DNA of 64,000 nt from Phycisphaerae bacterium RAS1 (GCA_007859745.1 SMLU01000003.1:248001-312000), one strand, 5' to 3'. Positions 7,589 to 17,341 are shown, numbered from the stretch's first letter. Program-made: numbers and translations. Notes: generated from the sequence alone by a model not told the origin.

Positions 7589-9016
7589 CTACGGTGCGGC
7601 GATGCAGTACAAGTGGCCGCCGCCGCGCAGGTAGAGCTCTTTCCCGGCGATCGCCGGCGTGGCGTCGAAGCTGTCATCCAACGAGTTCATCGCCAAAATC
7701 TCGAAGCTCGCGCCGTGCTTGAGCACCGCGACCTTGCCGTCGCGGGCCGCGATGTAGACCCGTCCTGCCGCCCCGACGATCGACGCGTAGATATTCTGCA
7801 TGCCTTCCAGCCGCTCCGGCCCCCAGAGCTTCTCGCCGGTGCGGGCGTTCAGGCAGGTCACGAGCGCCCGGTTGTTGTCCAGGAAATACAGTTTGTCGTC
7901 GTAGAGCAGCGGCGACGGGACATAGGGCGTGTTCTTGTCGTAGGTCCACACGACCGCCGACTTGTTCTCGTCCAGATTCCCCCGCGCGTCGGCCAGGCGG
8001 ATCGCCTTCAACGCGGCGCCGCGGAAGCCGCTGATGAAGTAGACCAGGCCGTCGGCGTACACCGGCGTCGGGATGACGTTTTCCGTCAGGCCGCCGCATT
8101 CCCAAATGACCTCGCCGGTGGCCAGATCGTAGCTGCGGCAGCGCTTCGCACCGGGCGTAATCACCTGCGGCTTGCCGCCGGCGGAGACGATCAGCGGCGT
8201 CGACCAGGATGTCGGCTCGTCGCGTTTCTGGCGCCAGATTTCCTTGCCGCTCCTGCGGTCCAGCGCGACGATGAAGTCGTCCTCTTCGTGGTCCCAGGTA
8301 ATGACGACCGTGTCTCCGAACACCGCCGGCGAGGCTCCTTCCCCGAAGCTGTTGCGCGTCTTCATGTCGCCGAAATCGACGTCCCACTTCACATTGCCGT
8401 CGAGATCGAGGCAGTAGAGACCCTCTGAGCCAAAAAACGCGTACAGATACTCACCGTCAGTGACACATGAGGCGGACGCGAAGGTCGAATCCGGATGCGT
8501 GCCGGCGTGCGGAGTTTTTTCGCGAACCGCCGTTTCCCAGATGATCCTGCCATTCTCGCGATCGAGCGCCAGCACGGTGTAGCGATAAGGCGAGGTCGGT
8601 TTCTCGGCGCGCGGTCCGCCGGCGCGCGGACGGCGCGCGCGTTCCGCGCCCGGTTGAGAAGCGGGCGGGCCGTCCTGCGCCTGCGGCCCCCGAACGATAG
8701 TTGTTCCACTCGAGCTGTCCTCAAGTGGATCAGCAGCCGCGCCGGCCTGCTCAACCTTCACCGCCGTCAGCAGGTAGATGCGGTCGTTCCACACAATCGG
8801 AGATGCGTTGCCGCGGCCGGGGATGGGCGTCTTCCAGCGGATGTTCTTGCCGTCGGCCCACTCCGTCGGCGGATCGGCGTGCGGCGCCACGCCCGTCGCG
8901 CTGGGCCCGCGGAATTGCGGCCACTGCCGCGACGCATCAACCGGTTCGGCGGCATGTGCCGCGTGTACGAGCGCGAGAGCAAGACCGGCCACCGACAAGG
9001 GACAAACGTAGTTCAC
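7589..9016 (-). CDS. Secreted PQQ-like beta-propeller protein
   Basis: 475 residues from a GTG start at 9016, chosen because GGAG lies seven bases upstream and the signal peptide (CPLSVAGLALALVHAAHAA) then begins at once; the frame itself is open to 9247. The mature part begins with WPQFRGPSATGVA, typical of a large planctomycete family of secreted proteins with PQQ-like blades; repeated W...D/G..G...W blade motifs occur (VLALDRENGRIIWE, IVALDRRSGKEIWR, YDLATGEVIWE, LNARTGEKLWG). No PQQ-binding enzyme residues can be confirmed, so it is better called a BamB-like/PQQ-like propeller of unknown ligand, acting outside the cytoplasm. Confidence 0.88.
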   Translation of the reverse strand: MNYVCPLSVAGLALALVHAAHAAEPVDASRQWPQFRGPSATGVAPHADPPTEWADGKNIRWKTPIPGRGNASPIVWNDRIYLLTAVKVEQAGAAADPLEDSSSGTTIVRGPQAQDGPPASQPGAERARRPRAGGPRAEKPTSPYRYTVLALDRENGRIIWETAVREKTPHAGTHPDSTFASASCVTDGEYLYAFFGSEGLYCLDLDGNVKWDVDFGDMKTRNSFGEGASPAVFGDTVVITWDHEEDDFIVALDRRSGKEIWRQKRDEPTSWSTPLIVSAGGKPQVITPGAKRCRSYDLATGEVIWECGGLTENVIPTPVYADGLVYFISGFRGAALKAIRLADARGNLDENKSAVVWTYDKNTPYVPSPLLYDDKLYFLDNNRALVTCLNARTGEKLWGPERLEGMQNIYASIVGAAGRVYIAARDGKVAVLKHGASFEILAMNSLDDSFDATPAIAGKELYLRGGGHLYCIAAP

Positions 9017-9105
9017 GTAGAGACTCCGCGAAACGGGGTGCAGCCCGGCCCGCCTGGCCGAACACATCGTGCGGATAGTGTAGTTGTTATCAGGCGCCGC
9101 ACAAC

Positions 9106-11511
9106 TCAGGGGCGCAGAAGAAGGCTCTTGGTCAGTGAAAACGACAGATAGGAATCGACCTCCGGCACCGAGAGCGCCGCGCGGCGCGAGGCCCGCAACG
9201 TTATCGACACCGGATCGACAACCGTCGGAACGCCGCGCTCGTCGCATTCCGTTTCGGCGGCGCGGGCGATGCGGATCGCGTATTCGCGCTGAGCCGAGGA
9301 CGCCGCGGCGGACTCGCCGAGCCCTCCCGCCGCGTATCCCTGCGAACCGCGCGGCCGGGCGGCGACCCTTCCGCCCGGATCGACCACCAGCGACGCAGAC
9401 CCGAGCAGCACTTCGCGCGCATCGCGCATTTCGAGGTCGAACGCCAGATAGGCGAACTGCTCCTGAAAGACGGCCCAGAGCTCCCAGTGCTCGGTCTCGG
9501 CGCGCGACGCCGGCACCCAGCGCAGGCTGGTGAATTCGATCTTGTCGGCGGTCGCCTGGGCCAGTCCGTCGTCCCGGATTTCAATGGGGAACTCGCGCAG
9601 CCCCTCGGTGACGGTGAACATGTGCGCCGGAATCGGGAGCGTGCATTCGCCGTAGACGCGCCCGGTGTCGAGCGTGCCGTCGAGCAACTTGCCGATGCTC
9701 CGTCCGACCGCCGTGCGGCTCGGATCGGTGCCGCGCTCGCAGAGCCGCACGCGCACCTGGCCGCCCAGTTCATGCGCTCCGCGGACGCGGCAGACGTCAT
9801 CGCCGCGGACCGGCCAGACGGCGGCGTACGACGATTCGCCTTGCGAGTAGAGCTCCATGACGCGATTGTCTTCGTCGACGACGGTGCGCCCATCCAGCGT
9901 CATCTCGGTTGAAACGACAATGCCAATGCCCGGAATCCAGAAATTCGGCCGCGTGCGGACTTCGAGCGAAAGAACCGGGTCGATCCCCACGCCCGTGATG
10001 CGCCGCCCGCGGCATTGCACCACCGTCAGGAGGCGGGTCAAGTCGGCCACGGCGGCCTCGTCCAGCTCGCCGGCCCGCAGCCGCTCGCCGAATTGCGGTA
10101 GAAATTCGCGCGCGGATCGGACGTGCGATTCGTCCAGCCGCTCGCCGGTGGCGATGCGCGCCAGGACCGACGTGAGCCGCTCGCGGTCGCGCACGCGATT
10201 CGAGCTTTCGAGGATGGCGCGCTCCTGTGCGGCCAGCCGGGCGCTGCGCTCGCCGGCGAGCCGGAAGGAGTAGAAGACGGCGGTCGCAAGCACGGCGACG
10301 GCGGCGGCGCCGGCCATGATGAGCTTCAGTCGCTGGCGGCGCAGCGACTTCTTGAGCACGTACCAGGCGCTTTGCCTTTTGGCCTCGATCGGCTCGCCGG
10401 CCAGGTAGCGATACACGTCGCGGGCCAGCTCGGCGGCGCCCTGGTAGCGATGCTCGCGCTCCTTGCGCAGGCACTTCAGGACGATCGTCTCGACTTCGTC
10501 GTCGATCAGGCGGCGGATTTCACGCGGCCGCACCGGCTCGGCCTCGCGGATGTTCTCCATCACCAGCGCCAACGGCCCGACGACTTCATACGGAAACCGG
10601 CCGGTGAGCATCTGGTAGGCGATCACGCCGAGCGAATACACGTCGGTCCGCACGTCGAGCTGATCCGGGTCGGCGACAATCTGCTCCGGGCTGGCCCAGG
10701 GCATCGAGCCGACGAATTGCCCCGTCACGGTGCGAACGCTGGCGTGCGCCGTCTCGTCGCTGCTGGCCACCTTCGCCAGGCCGAAATCCAGCACGTGCGG
10801 CTCGCCGGCCGCGTCGATGCGTATGTTGCTGGGCTTCAGGTCGCGATGAATGATGCCGCACAGGTGCGCGGCGGCGACGGCGTCGCAGATTTTCGCCAGC
10901 AGCCGCAGCGTCTGCTCGATGCTTCGCTCGCCGCTCGCCATGTACACATCGAGCGGCTGGCCGGCGATGAAATCCATGACGAAGAACGAGTTGCCGTCCG
11001 CTTCGCCGCTGTCGTGAATGGTGACGATGTTGGGGTGGCGGAGCTGGCCGAGAATGTGCACCTCGCGCTCAAACCGCGCCCGGTCGCGCGACCCGGCCAG
11101 CGGGCCTTCGCGCATCACTTTGATGGCGACGCTGCGCTTGGTCGCGAGCTGCACAGCCTGGTACACAACGCCCTGCCCGCCGCGGTGAATCTCCCCAACG
11201 ATCTGATAGCCGGGGAAGGAGTCGGGATGAGGCGCGACCCGGACGGGAACGCTCATCGATTCGGATGCGGCGAGCGTCGTGCCGCCGGGCCGCGAGGGGC
11301 GGCGGGCGTCGGCGCGGGCATGCTCGACCCAGCGCAGGTCTTCGAGATGCGGCGCGAGCTGCTGCGAGAGGGCGGCGTATTCGGCCAGAATTCGGGCGTC
11401 GGAAACGGACTCACCCTTCAGCCGGCGGGCGGCAAGCTCGGCGAGGACATCGACGATGCGATCGTCGGGCGACCGGGCGGCCTTGGCGTCCATCGGCTCG
11501 GGTGCAGACAT
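9106..11511 (-). CDS. Membrane-anchored Ser/Thr protein kinase
   Basis: 801 residues from ATG 11511, preferred over 11544 because GGAG is nine bases upstream. An N-terminal helical region is followed by a Pkn2/PknB-type kinase domain at about 102-375: glycine loop GEIHRGGQGVVY, catalytic Lys131 in AIKVM, HRDLKPSN with Asp224, DFGLAK with Asp242, and the SPEQ and DVYSLGV motifs. One transmembrane helix (about 398-419, MAGAAAVAVLATAVFYSF) separates this cytosolic part from a 380-residue extracytoplasmic region of no recognisable family, rich in beta strands. It is likely a sensor kinase. Substrate unknown. Confidence 0.92.
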   Translation of the reverse strand: MSAPEPMDAKAARSPDDRIVDVLAELAARRLKGESVSDARILAEYAALSQQLAPHLEDLRWVEHARADARRPSRPGGTTLAASESMSVPVRVAPHPDSFPGYQIVGEIHRGGQGVVYQAVQLATKRSVAIKVMREGPLAGSRDRARFEREVHILGQLRHPNIVTIHDSGEADGNSFFVMDFIAGQPLDVYMASGERSIEQTLRLLAKICDAVAAAHLCGIIHRDLKPSNIRIDAAGEPHVLDFGLAKVASSDETAHASVRTVTGQFVGSMPWASPEQIVADPDQLDVRTDVYSLGVIAYQMLTGRFPYEVVGPLALVMENIREAEPVRPREIRRLIDDEVETIVLKCLRKEREHRYQGAAELARDVYRYLAGEPIEAKRQSAWYVLKKSLRRQRLKLIMAGAAAVAVLATAVFYSFRLAGERSARLAAQERAILESSNRVRDRERLTSVLARIATGERLDESHVRSAREFLPQFGERLRAGELDEAAVADLTRLLTVVQCRGRRITGVGIDPVLSLEVRTRPNFWIPGIGIVVSTEMTLDGRTVVDEDNRVMELYSQGESSYAAVWPVRGDDVCRVRGAHELGGQVRVRLCERGTDPSRTAVGRSIGKLLDGTLDTGRVYGECTLPIPAHMFTVTEGLREFPIEIRDDGLAQATADKIEFTSLRWVPASRAETEHWELWAVFQEQFAYLAFDLEMRDAREVLLGSASLVVDPGGRVAARPRGSQGYAAGGLGESAAASSAQREYAIRIARAAETECDERGVPTVVDPVSITLRASRRAALSVPEVDSYLSFSLTKSLLLRP

Positions 11512-11632
11512 GGCGGCAGACTCCGGCCCGTGCGCGGTGCGCATTCGCGGTGAGCGTGCGCGTCCGTATACCCCCCGGAACGCGGAAATGCCAGATTTCT
11601 TTCCGCCGCGAGCCTCGGGTGGCGGCCCGGGA

Positions 11633-11719
11633 ACCGAGCCCCAAGCGCAAGCGCGTGGGCATTTTCAGCGTTGGACGACTCTCGCACAAACACCCGCGCG
11701 CTTGCGCTTGGGGCTCGGA
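11633..11719. repeat. Repeat family G inverted repeat (CCGAGCCCCAAGCGCAAGCG)
   Basis: Arms CCGAGCCCCAAGCGCAAGCG and CGCTTGCGCTTGGGGCTCGG flank a 46-bp centre containing a GTTGGACGACTCTCGC core, between the kinase and the next gene. A weaker relative is at 47207-47263. Confidence 0.75.
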
Positions 11720-11759
11720 TTGCGACGCGCGCCAGTGGTCTGGGGCGGCGGCGATCCGG

Positions 11760-13040
11760 CTAGCTTGACCACTCGCCCAGGCCGAAGCGCAGCGCCCAGC
11801 ATGCCTGAAGCAGAATCATGAACGTCAGCACGCCGTAGCGCGCTGCCGGCCGCCATTCCTTCGCCGTCCAGGCGCCCCAGACCAGCATCGCCGGCGCCGC
11901 GGCCGCCATGTAACGCGACATCGGCTGCACGCCGAAGGTCGCTCCGCCGGAGGCCAGGTAGGACTGAAGAAAGATGATCGGCCCGACCATCATCAGCGGC
12001 CTGAAGCTTCGCGGCACGCGTGGCAAGCCGGCCAGGCTGACGAACAGGATGAAGAAGTTGATCGGCATATTCCAGGCGAACGGGTCAGTCAACTCCACCA
12101 GGCTGCCGGGCAGACCGCGAAACGCCCGGCCGAAGTGCTTGAACTGATCCCACACGCGGGCCAGCGACAGATACTGGAACCAGTCGGCGCGGTGCTCGTC
12201 CGGCACCCAGCCGACGCGGAAATTGGTGAAATACACGAGCGGCGAGCCGAAGCGGTACGTCAGATAGCCGGCGTAGGCGAGAATGCCGATCGACGCGATC
12301 AAGCCGAGCGGAATCAGCAGTGTGAGGCGGCGGCGCGGGGCGGCGGCGCTGTTGAACCACCACGCCAGCGCGAAGACGGCGACCATGCCGGCGGCCGTGG
12401 GCCGGGTGGCCGTTGCCAGTCCGCACGCGAGCGCCGCTAGAGTGAATCGGCGCTGATCCATCAGCATCAGGGCCAGCGTCATTGTGAGAAGCGCGACGGC
12501 CTCGGCGTATCCGAAGCTGAGGTAGCAAGCCGAGGGAAGGCAGAGCGTGAACGTGACGGCCCACAGCGCTGATGGATGATCCACGCGTCGGCGCGTCCAG
12601 ATGTAGAGCGCGATGACCGCCGCCAGTGCGCATGCGTGCGACACCACGACCATCGCCGCCTGCGCGGACATCAGTCCGGTGAGCGGCCGGCAGAGCAGCG
12701 GGTAGAGCGGGAAGAAGGCGATGTTCTGCTGCCGGGCGCCGCGGTCGGAGGATTCGTCAACAACCACATACTGATAGCCGCCGTCGATGATGCTGCGGTA
12801 GTGCTGGCCGTCGAACTTACACAGCGGGAGAAAATCTCCCAGGATGCGCGTCGCGGATTTTGTGAGCGGGTCGTTCGGATCGGACGCCCTGGCGTAGAGC
12901 GCTTGGCGGTGCAGGTCGAACGGCGACGTCAGGTGATTCTGAATCCGGAAGTCGAGGAATGCCCCGGTGTACGCCGCGACCCAGGGAATCAGCCGTGTGA
13001 GCAGGAAGATCAGGACGATCAGAGCGATGCCGCGCGCCAT
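11760..13040 (-). CDS. Integral membrane mannosyltransferase, PIG-V-like
   Basis: 426 residues with about ten hydrophobic segments. The first loop carries DGQHYRSIIDGGYQYV and then NIAFFPLYPLLCRPL, the pattern of PIG-V/GT76-type dolichol- or polyprenyl-phosphate-dependent mannosyltransferases, whose loop-1 acidic residue is catalytic. It probably glycosylates an exported lipid or protein. ATG 13040 (MARGIALIVLIFLLTR) is chosen because the longer open frame runs back into repeat sequence; a TTG start about 30 codons upstream cannot be excluded. Confidence 0.75.
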   Translation of the reverse strand: MARGIALIVLIFLLTRLIPWVAAYTGAFLDFRIQNHLTSPFDLHRQALYARASDPNDPLTKSATRILGDFLPLCKFDGQHYRSIIDGGYQYVVVDESSDRGARQQNIAFFPLYPLLCRPLTGLMSAQAAMVVVSHACALAAVIALYIWTRRRVDHPSALWAVTFTLCLPSACYLSFGYAEAVALLTMTLALMLMDQRRFTLAALACGLATATRPTAAGMVAVFALAWWFNSAAAPRRRLTLLIPLGLIASIGILAYAGYLTYRFGSPLVYFTNFRVGWVPDEHRADWFQYLSLARVWDQFKHFGRAFRGLPGSLVELTDPFAWNMPINFFILFVSLAGLPRVPRSFRPLMMVGPIIFLQSYLASGGATFGVQPMSRYMAAAAPAMLVWGAWTAKEWRPAARYGVLTFMILLQACWALRFGLGEWSS

Positions 13041-13152
13041 GGACGCGGGCTGCGGTGATGCAAGCGCCGCGCCGGGCGAAGAATCGCGGCGGTCATCGAA
13101 AAGGAGCGTCGTCGCCAAATCTGCCTCTGTCCAGCTGTCCGCTGAAAAGCGC

Positions 13153-13345
13153 CGGTAGCGTTCGGACCTCAGCGTCCGACGGTGTGGCATCTGGCACTGG
13201 TTGGTTTTGGGTGCCATGCCCACGGCCTTTGCGTGGGCATGCCGACGCAAAGGTCCTCGGCATGGCACCCTGCGTCGGACCTCTGTGTCCGACGGTGTGG
13301 CATCCCGCGGAAAACTCCGTCGGACGCGGAGGTCCGACGCTACAA
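13153..13345. repeat. Nested inverted repeats of families F and E
   Basis: The 318-bp space before pgeF's 3' end is almost all repeat. Outer arms are of family F (GTAGCGTTCGGACCTCAGCG.. and CGGAGGTCCGACGCTAC). Inside, at 13209-13270, is family E: GGTGCCATGCCCACGGCC and the inverted CGGCATGGCACC with a GCGTGGGCATGCCGACGC centre. Family E recurs at 27041 and F at 60100. Confidence 0.8.
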
Positions 13346-13358
13346 GCCGATACCACAC

Positions 13359-14114
13359 TCAATCGCGCAGCGCTGCCATCAGCCCGAAGTGGCCGCAGCC
13401 GGCCCCCTCACGCCGATAGGAGAAGAACACGTCCGGGTGCGTCATGGTGCAGTAACCGGCGACTTCGATATTGCGCGGCTCGACGCCGGCGTCGATGAGC
13501 TGGCGTCGATTCGCTTCCCACAGGTCGAAGTATAGGCGGCCGGCGCGGCGCGGAAAGAGCCGCTCGCGATCCGGAAGCGTCCCCGCTGCCTGGTACACAT
13601 CATCCTGCACTACATACATCAACGGCCCGGCGCTGGGCCCGACGCCCGCGAACATCGCCGCCGGCCGCGAGCCGAACGCGGCCTGCATCTTTTCCACGAG
13701 CAGCCGGGTCGAATGTGCCACGGTGCAGCGCCAACTCGAATGCATCATTCCCAGCGCCCGCGCTTGCGGGTCGTAGATCAGCACCAGCGGGCAGTCCGCC
13801 GAGAACGTCATCAGCGCCGCCCCCGGCAGCGTCGTCAGCAATCCGTCGCAGTCCGCCAACGCCCCGGCCGGCGTGGAGGCATCCACCAGCGCCAGCCGTG
13901 GCTCGTGAACTTGAACGGTGTGATGGAGCCTCGTCGGGTCCAGCCCGAGGTCGCGGGCCATCTGCTCTCGCGCGGCGCGGCGCTCGGCGGCGCGCGCGTC
14001 AATGCGGACGGAAACATCCATCGGCCGCGTCGCGAAGGCGTGCACCAGCCCGGGCGCGTCCTTCAGCCGCGCGAACCGGGCGTAGCGGCGCGACTGAACC
14101 TGAAAGAAGTGCAT
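13359..14114 (-). CDS. pgeF: PgeF/YfiH-type multicopper-like protein (purine nucleosidase or peptidoglycan editing factor)
   Basis: 251 residues. Metal-site motifs of the DUF152/YfiH family are present: VQVHEPR, SADCPLVLIYDP and MMHSSWRCTVA (usually HAGWRG), then GPSAGPLMYVV and FFSYRREGAGCGHFG. The His/Cys/His zinc ligands are kept although the HAGWRG motif is altered to HSSWRC. Homologues act on purine nucleosides and in E. coli prevent wrong amino acids entering peptidoglycan. ATG 14114 overlaps the upstream stop as TGATG, which implies translational coupling; a GTG one codon earlier is possible. Confidence 0.85.
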   Translation of the reverse strand: MHFFQVQSRRYARFARLKDAPGLVHAFATRPMDVSVRIDARAAERRAAREQMARDLGLDPTRLHHTVQVHEPRLALVDASTPAGALADCDGLLTTLPGAALMTFSADCPLVLIYDPQARALGMMHSSWRCTVAHSTRLLVEKMQAAFGSRPAAMFAGVGPSAGPLMYVVQDDVYQAAGTLPDRERLFPRRAGRLYFDLWEANRRQLIDAGVEPRNIEVAGYCTMTHPDVFFSYRREGAGCGHFGLMAALRD

Positions 14115-15085
14115 CACGAACCCGACGGCCGGATGAAGATTTTCATGTTCTGCGGGTCGCGCGCGGCATCGAAGGCTTCCGGAGCGCGCTCCAGCGGAAA
14201 CGTCGCGCTGATCAGGTCGGTCGGGTCGACGCGTTTCTCTTCCAGCAGTCTCAGGGCCTGGTCAAACGGTCCGCAGCGGCTGCCGACGACGCGAATTTCG
14301 TGGATCACCAGCGGCGCCAAATCGATCGGCTGCGGCTCCGCGTAGGTGCTTTTCAGGATGATCGTGCCGCGCGGGCGGACGAGCCGCAGCGCCAGAACCA
14401 GGCCGTCCGGCGAGCCGCTGCAGTCGATCACCACATCCTGATTCGCAAGCGGCGCCGCCGAATCTGCCCGCACCGCGTGAATTCCGTGCGTTCGGCACAA
14501 CTCGAGGCCGCGCTCGCTGCGGCCGACGACCGTCAGCCGGGCCGGCGTGAGCGCCATCACGCGCGCGACGAGCTGGCCCAGGCGGCCCGGGCCGAGCACG
14601 GTCACGCGCGTGGCGGCATCGAGCGCGACCTCGCGCAGAACGTGCAGGGCCGCGGCCAACGGCTCGACGAAGACGGCCTGTTCGTCCGGCACCGAGTCCG
14701 GCACCAGGTGACAGTTCTCGATCGGGACAACCAGCCGCTCGGCGAAGGCGCCGTCGCGGCCGGAAATGCCCACGACCGTTCGCCGCCGGCAGTGCGTCGG
14801 CAATGCGGCCCGGCACATGTCACAGTGGCGGCAGACGCAGTTGATCTCCGCCACGACGCGGCGGCCGACCAGCTCCGGCGGGCCGGTTTCGACGGTCGCG
14901 ACGAATTCGTGTCCCGGGACGCCGCAAAACCCCATGTATCCACGGACAAGTTCGAGATCGGTGGAGCAAATGCCGGCGAGTCGCACGCGGAGCGTCGCTT
15001 CGTGGGGCGCGGGTTGCGGCTCAGGATAATCGCGGCGGAGCCGAGGGCGGTCGGGTTCGCGTTCATCCACCGTCAGCGCGAGCAT
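14114..15085 (-). CDS. Zinc-dependent medium-chain alcohol dehydrogenase
   Basis: 323 residues from ATG 15085; the frame continues upstream only into a family C repeat, so the longer form is rejected. The GroES-like part has CSTDLELVRGY (catalytic zinc Cys), PGHEFVATVE (His-Glu) and the structural-zinc cysteines in CVCRHCDMCRAALPTHC. The Rossmann part carries VTVLGPGRLGQLVA. It resembles threonine/sorbitol dehydrogenase-type NAD(P)-dependent oxidoreductases; substrate unknown. It is translationally coupled to the pgeF-like gene downstream. Confidence 0.9.
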   Translation of the reverse strand: MLALTVDEREPDRPRLRRDYPEPQPAPHEATLRVRLAGICSTDLELVRGYMGFCGVPGHEFVATVETGPPELVGRRVVAEINCVCRHCDMCRAALPTHCRRRTVVGISGRDGAFAERLVVPIENCHLVPDSVPDEQAVFVEPLAAALHVLREVALDAATRVTVLGPGRLGQLVARVMALTPARLTVVGRSERGLELCRTHGIHAVRADSAAPLANQDVVIDCSGSPDGLVLALRLVRPRGTIILKSTYAEPQPIDLAPLVIHEIRVVGSRCGPFDQALRLLEEKRVDPTDLISATFPLERAPEAFDAARDPQNMKIFIRPSGS

Positions 15086-15114
15086 GCGATGATCCGATGA
15101 GCCATGCGCGTCTT

Positions 15115-15177
15115 TCCGAGCCGCGCGCGTAAGCAAGCGGTATTCAAGATTCCGCTCCCTCACGGTCGCGGCTCGGA
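15115..15177. repeat. Repeat family C copy
   Basis: TCCGAGCCGCGCGCGTAAGC and CCGCTCCCTCACGGTCGCGG arms form an imperfect hairpin just upstream of the dehydrogenase gene. A short GTCGGCCACAGAGGGCCGAC palindrome follows at about 15196. Confidence 0.7.
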
Positions 15178-15229
15178 AAGCGAGCCGCGATCGCCGTCGG
15201 CCACAGAGGGCCGACGCTACGGGTCATTC

Positions 15230-16417
15230 CTACCCAAACCGTCCCCGCTCGCGCGACGTTCCGGCCTTGAAGAGCGGCTTCTGAAACGCGCCGATATAGC
15301 CTTCCTTCTGAAAATGCAGCATCGCTTCTTCGGTCGTCGTGAACACACGCGTCGCGGTCTCGGTGACGAACGGCGACGGCTCCGCTTTCGGCTGCCAGAC
15401 GACGTAGACTTCCTTTGTGCCTTCAAAGGCGTGCTGCAATTCGCGCTCCACGCCCGACGAAAGCCCCGGCTTGCCGCTGGGAAGCTCGGGAATGAAGCTC
15501 ACGATCATGTCCGACTGGTCGATCAACTTGAAATCGCGGGCGTAGATCTGGGCGTCGATGTCCTTGGCCACGCCTGTCACCTCGCGCACATCGAACACCA
15601 CGTCGCGGCCGTGCACCTTGACCGTGATCGTCAATTCGCCGCGCTGCGTCGCCGCTCCCGCGTCAAAGAGCAGCCGCTTCTCGTCCAGGTCGCCGGGGTC
15701 GAAGGTGATGAAGTGCTCGGTCATCGCGGCGCGGAAGGCGTCAATTTCCGCCAGCGTGTCGGGCAGATCCATCACGTGCGTCATGGGGAACGACGGATAG
15801 ACGCGCTTCACGTCGGGCTTGAAGATCAGGCGGTAGAGCGACTCGATGGCGCCGTCCTCGACCCCGCGGGCAAAGACGTAAAAACAGCCGTGGCCGCGCG
15901 TCGCGCTGGCCAGGATCTCCGTCGCCAGAATCTCCTCTTCGCGCCACACCAGAATGTCCTTGAGCGTGTGCGGCAGCGTATGCTCAAGCGTCAGCCGCTC
16001 GTGGACGGCGTCGAGGTTGTCCACCAGCGTGATGTAGAGGTCGGCGTCGAGCGTCGTCATCTGGTCGTGGTCGAACGCCGGAAACAGCCCGTGCTTCCAG
16101 CGGAAGCTCGCGTGCGTATTGACGATCACCGTCTCCGGGCCGTCCACCTGCGCCAGCACGTCCTTGAAGACCGACCGCCGCAGCGAGTTCAGCCGCAGCC
16201 GCGGAAGATCGAGAATGCGGCCGCGGACGACGTCCGGGGCCTCGGCGTACATCATGTCGCCGATGTGAAAGACGCGCGTGGCGTGGCCGCGCGACTGGGC
16301 CAGGCGGGCCAGGCGGTCGATGAAAGGCTTCTTGTCGACGCCGACCTGGCCGGTTATGACCACGCGGCGGTTCTCCTGGCGGCGGCCGAAAAGGCTGGAT
16401 TGCGGCTCGGGTGGCAT
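15230..16417 (-). CDS. P-loop-like protein of unknown function
   Basis: 395 residues from ATG 16417, ten bases after an AAGGAGG. The N-terminal domain begins RRVVITGQVGVDKKPFIDRL, which looks like a P-loop in which the usual GKS/T is replaced by VDKKP; later HIGDMMY, VIVNTHASF and ITLVDNL fit a nucleotide-kinase-like fold. The C-terminal ~150 residues include IYARDFKLIDQSDMIVSFIP and VYVVWQPKAEPSPFV, similar to nucleoside 2-deoxyribosyltransferase-like (YtoQ/toll-like) domains that test for foreign nucleotides. I do not recognise a named family. It lies 75 bp after dapF and may be co-transcribed. Confidence 0.6.
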   Translation of the reverse strand: MPPEPQSSLFGRRQENRRVVITGQVGVDKKPFIDRLARLAQSRGHATRVFHIGDMMYAEAPDVVRGRILDLPRLRLNSLRRSVFKDVLAQVDGPETVIVNTHASFRWKHGLFPAFDHDQMTTLDADLYITLVDNLDAVHERLTLEHTLPHTLKDILVWREEEILATEILASATRGHGCFYVFARGVEDGAIESLYRLIFKPDVKRVYPSFPMTHVMDLPDTLAEIDAFRAAMTEHFITFDPGDLDEKRLLFDAGAATQRGELTITVKVHGRDVVFDVREVTGVAKDIDAQIYARDFKLIDQSDMIVSFIPELPSGKPGLSSGVERELQHAFEGTKEVYVVWQPKAEPSPFVTETATRVFTTTEEAMLHFQKEGYIGAFQKPLFKAGTSRERGRFG

Positions 16418-16492
16418 GCGCGGCGGACCTCCTTCTCGCTGAAAGCATGATAGACGCTTTCGACGGTCGGGTCGCGTGCCCAAGCGCGCCGG

Positions 16493-17341
16493 TTACGCCG
16501 GCCAGACACCGTTGAAGACTTCCGTCGCCGGCCCGGTCATGAAGACGTGATTGCTCGCCTCGTCCCACTCGAGCTTCAGGTTTCCGCCCGGAAGCTGGGC
16601 GGTGATCGTCCGGTCGGTCTTGCGATTGAGCACTCCCGCGACGCAGACGGCCGACGCGCCCGTCCCGCAGGCCTGCGTCGCCCCGCTGCCGCGCTCCCAG
16701 GTGATCATCTTCACGAAGTCCTTCTTCACGACCTGAACGAAATGGGCGTTGATGCGCTGCGGAAAAAGAGGGTGCCGCTCAAGCTGCGGCCCCCAGGTCT
16801 GAAGCGGCACGCGGCGGATGTCGTCCGTGAAGAAAACCGCGTGCGGGTTGCCCATCGACACCGCCGTGAGCGCCAGCATCTGGTCCATCAGCGGCATCAT
16901 CGTGCCGACGATCCGCTCTCCGCCCAAAGCCACCGGGATCTTCTTCGGATCAAGCACCGGCTCGCCCATGTCCACGCGCACCTGCTCCACCTTCCCGGCC
17001 GCATCCAGCGTCAGATCGAGCGTCAGCACGCCCGCGTCCGTGGCGACGCGCATCGGGCTGCGCCGCGCCAGCCCGCGCTCATAAGCGAACTTCGCCACGC
17101 AGCGGATGCCGTTGCCGCACATCTGCGAGCGCGACCCGTCCGCGTTGTACATCTCCATGCGGCAGTGCGCGTCGCCGCCCTCCGGCGGGGCGACGAGAAT
17201 CAGCCCGTCGCTGCCGATGCCGCGGTGCCGGTCGCTGACGGCCTTGGCGAGCTTGCGCGCGTCGGGGACGGTCTGATCGAACGTGCTGATGTAGACATAG
17301 TCGTTGCCGAGGCCGTGCATTTTGGTGAAATTCAGCGGCAT
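16493..17341 (-). CDS. dapF: Diaminopimelate epimerase
   Basis: 282 residues. Both catalytic cysteines are seen in their motifs, MCGNGIRC and QACGTGASA, with GLGNDYVYI at the N-terminus and SMGNPHAV in the middle. The enzyme converts LL- to meso-diaminopimelate for lysine and peptidoglycan synthesis in the cytoplasm. dapB is 39 kb away. Length and start match the family. Confidence 0.97.
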   Translation of the reverse strand: MPLNFTKMHGLGNDYVYISTFDQTVPDARKLAKAVSDRHRGIGSDGLILVAPPEGGDAHCRMEMYNADGSRSQMCGNGIRCVAKFAYERGLARRSPMRVATDAGVLTLDLTLDAAGKVEQVRVDMGEPVLDPKKIPVALGGERIVGTMMPLMDQMLALTAVSMGNPHAVFFTDDIRRVPLQTWGPQLERHPLFPQRINAHFVQVVKKDFVKMITWERGSGATQACGTGASAVCVAGVLNRKTDRTITAQLPGGNLKLEWDEASNHVFMTGPATEVFNGVWPA

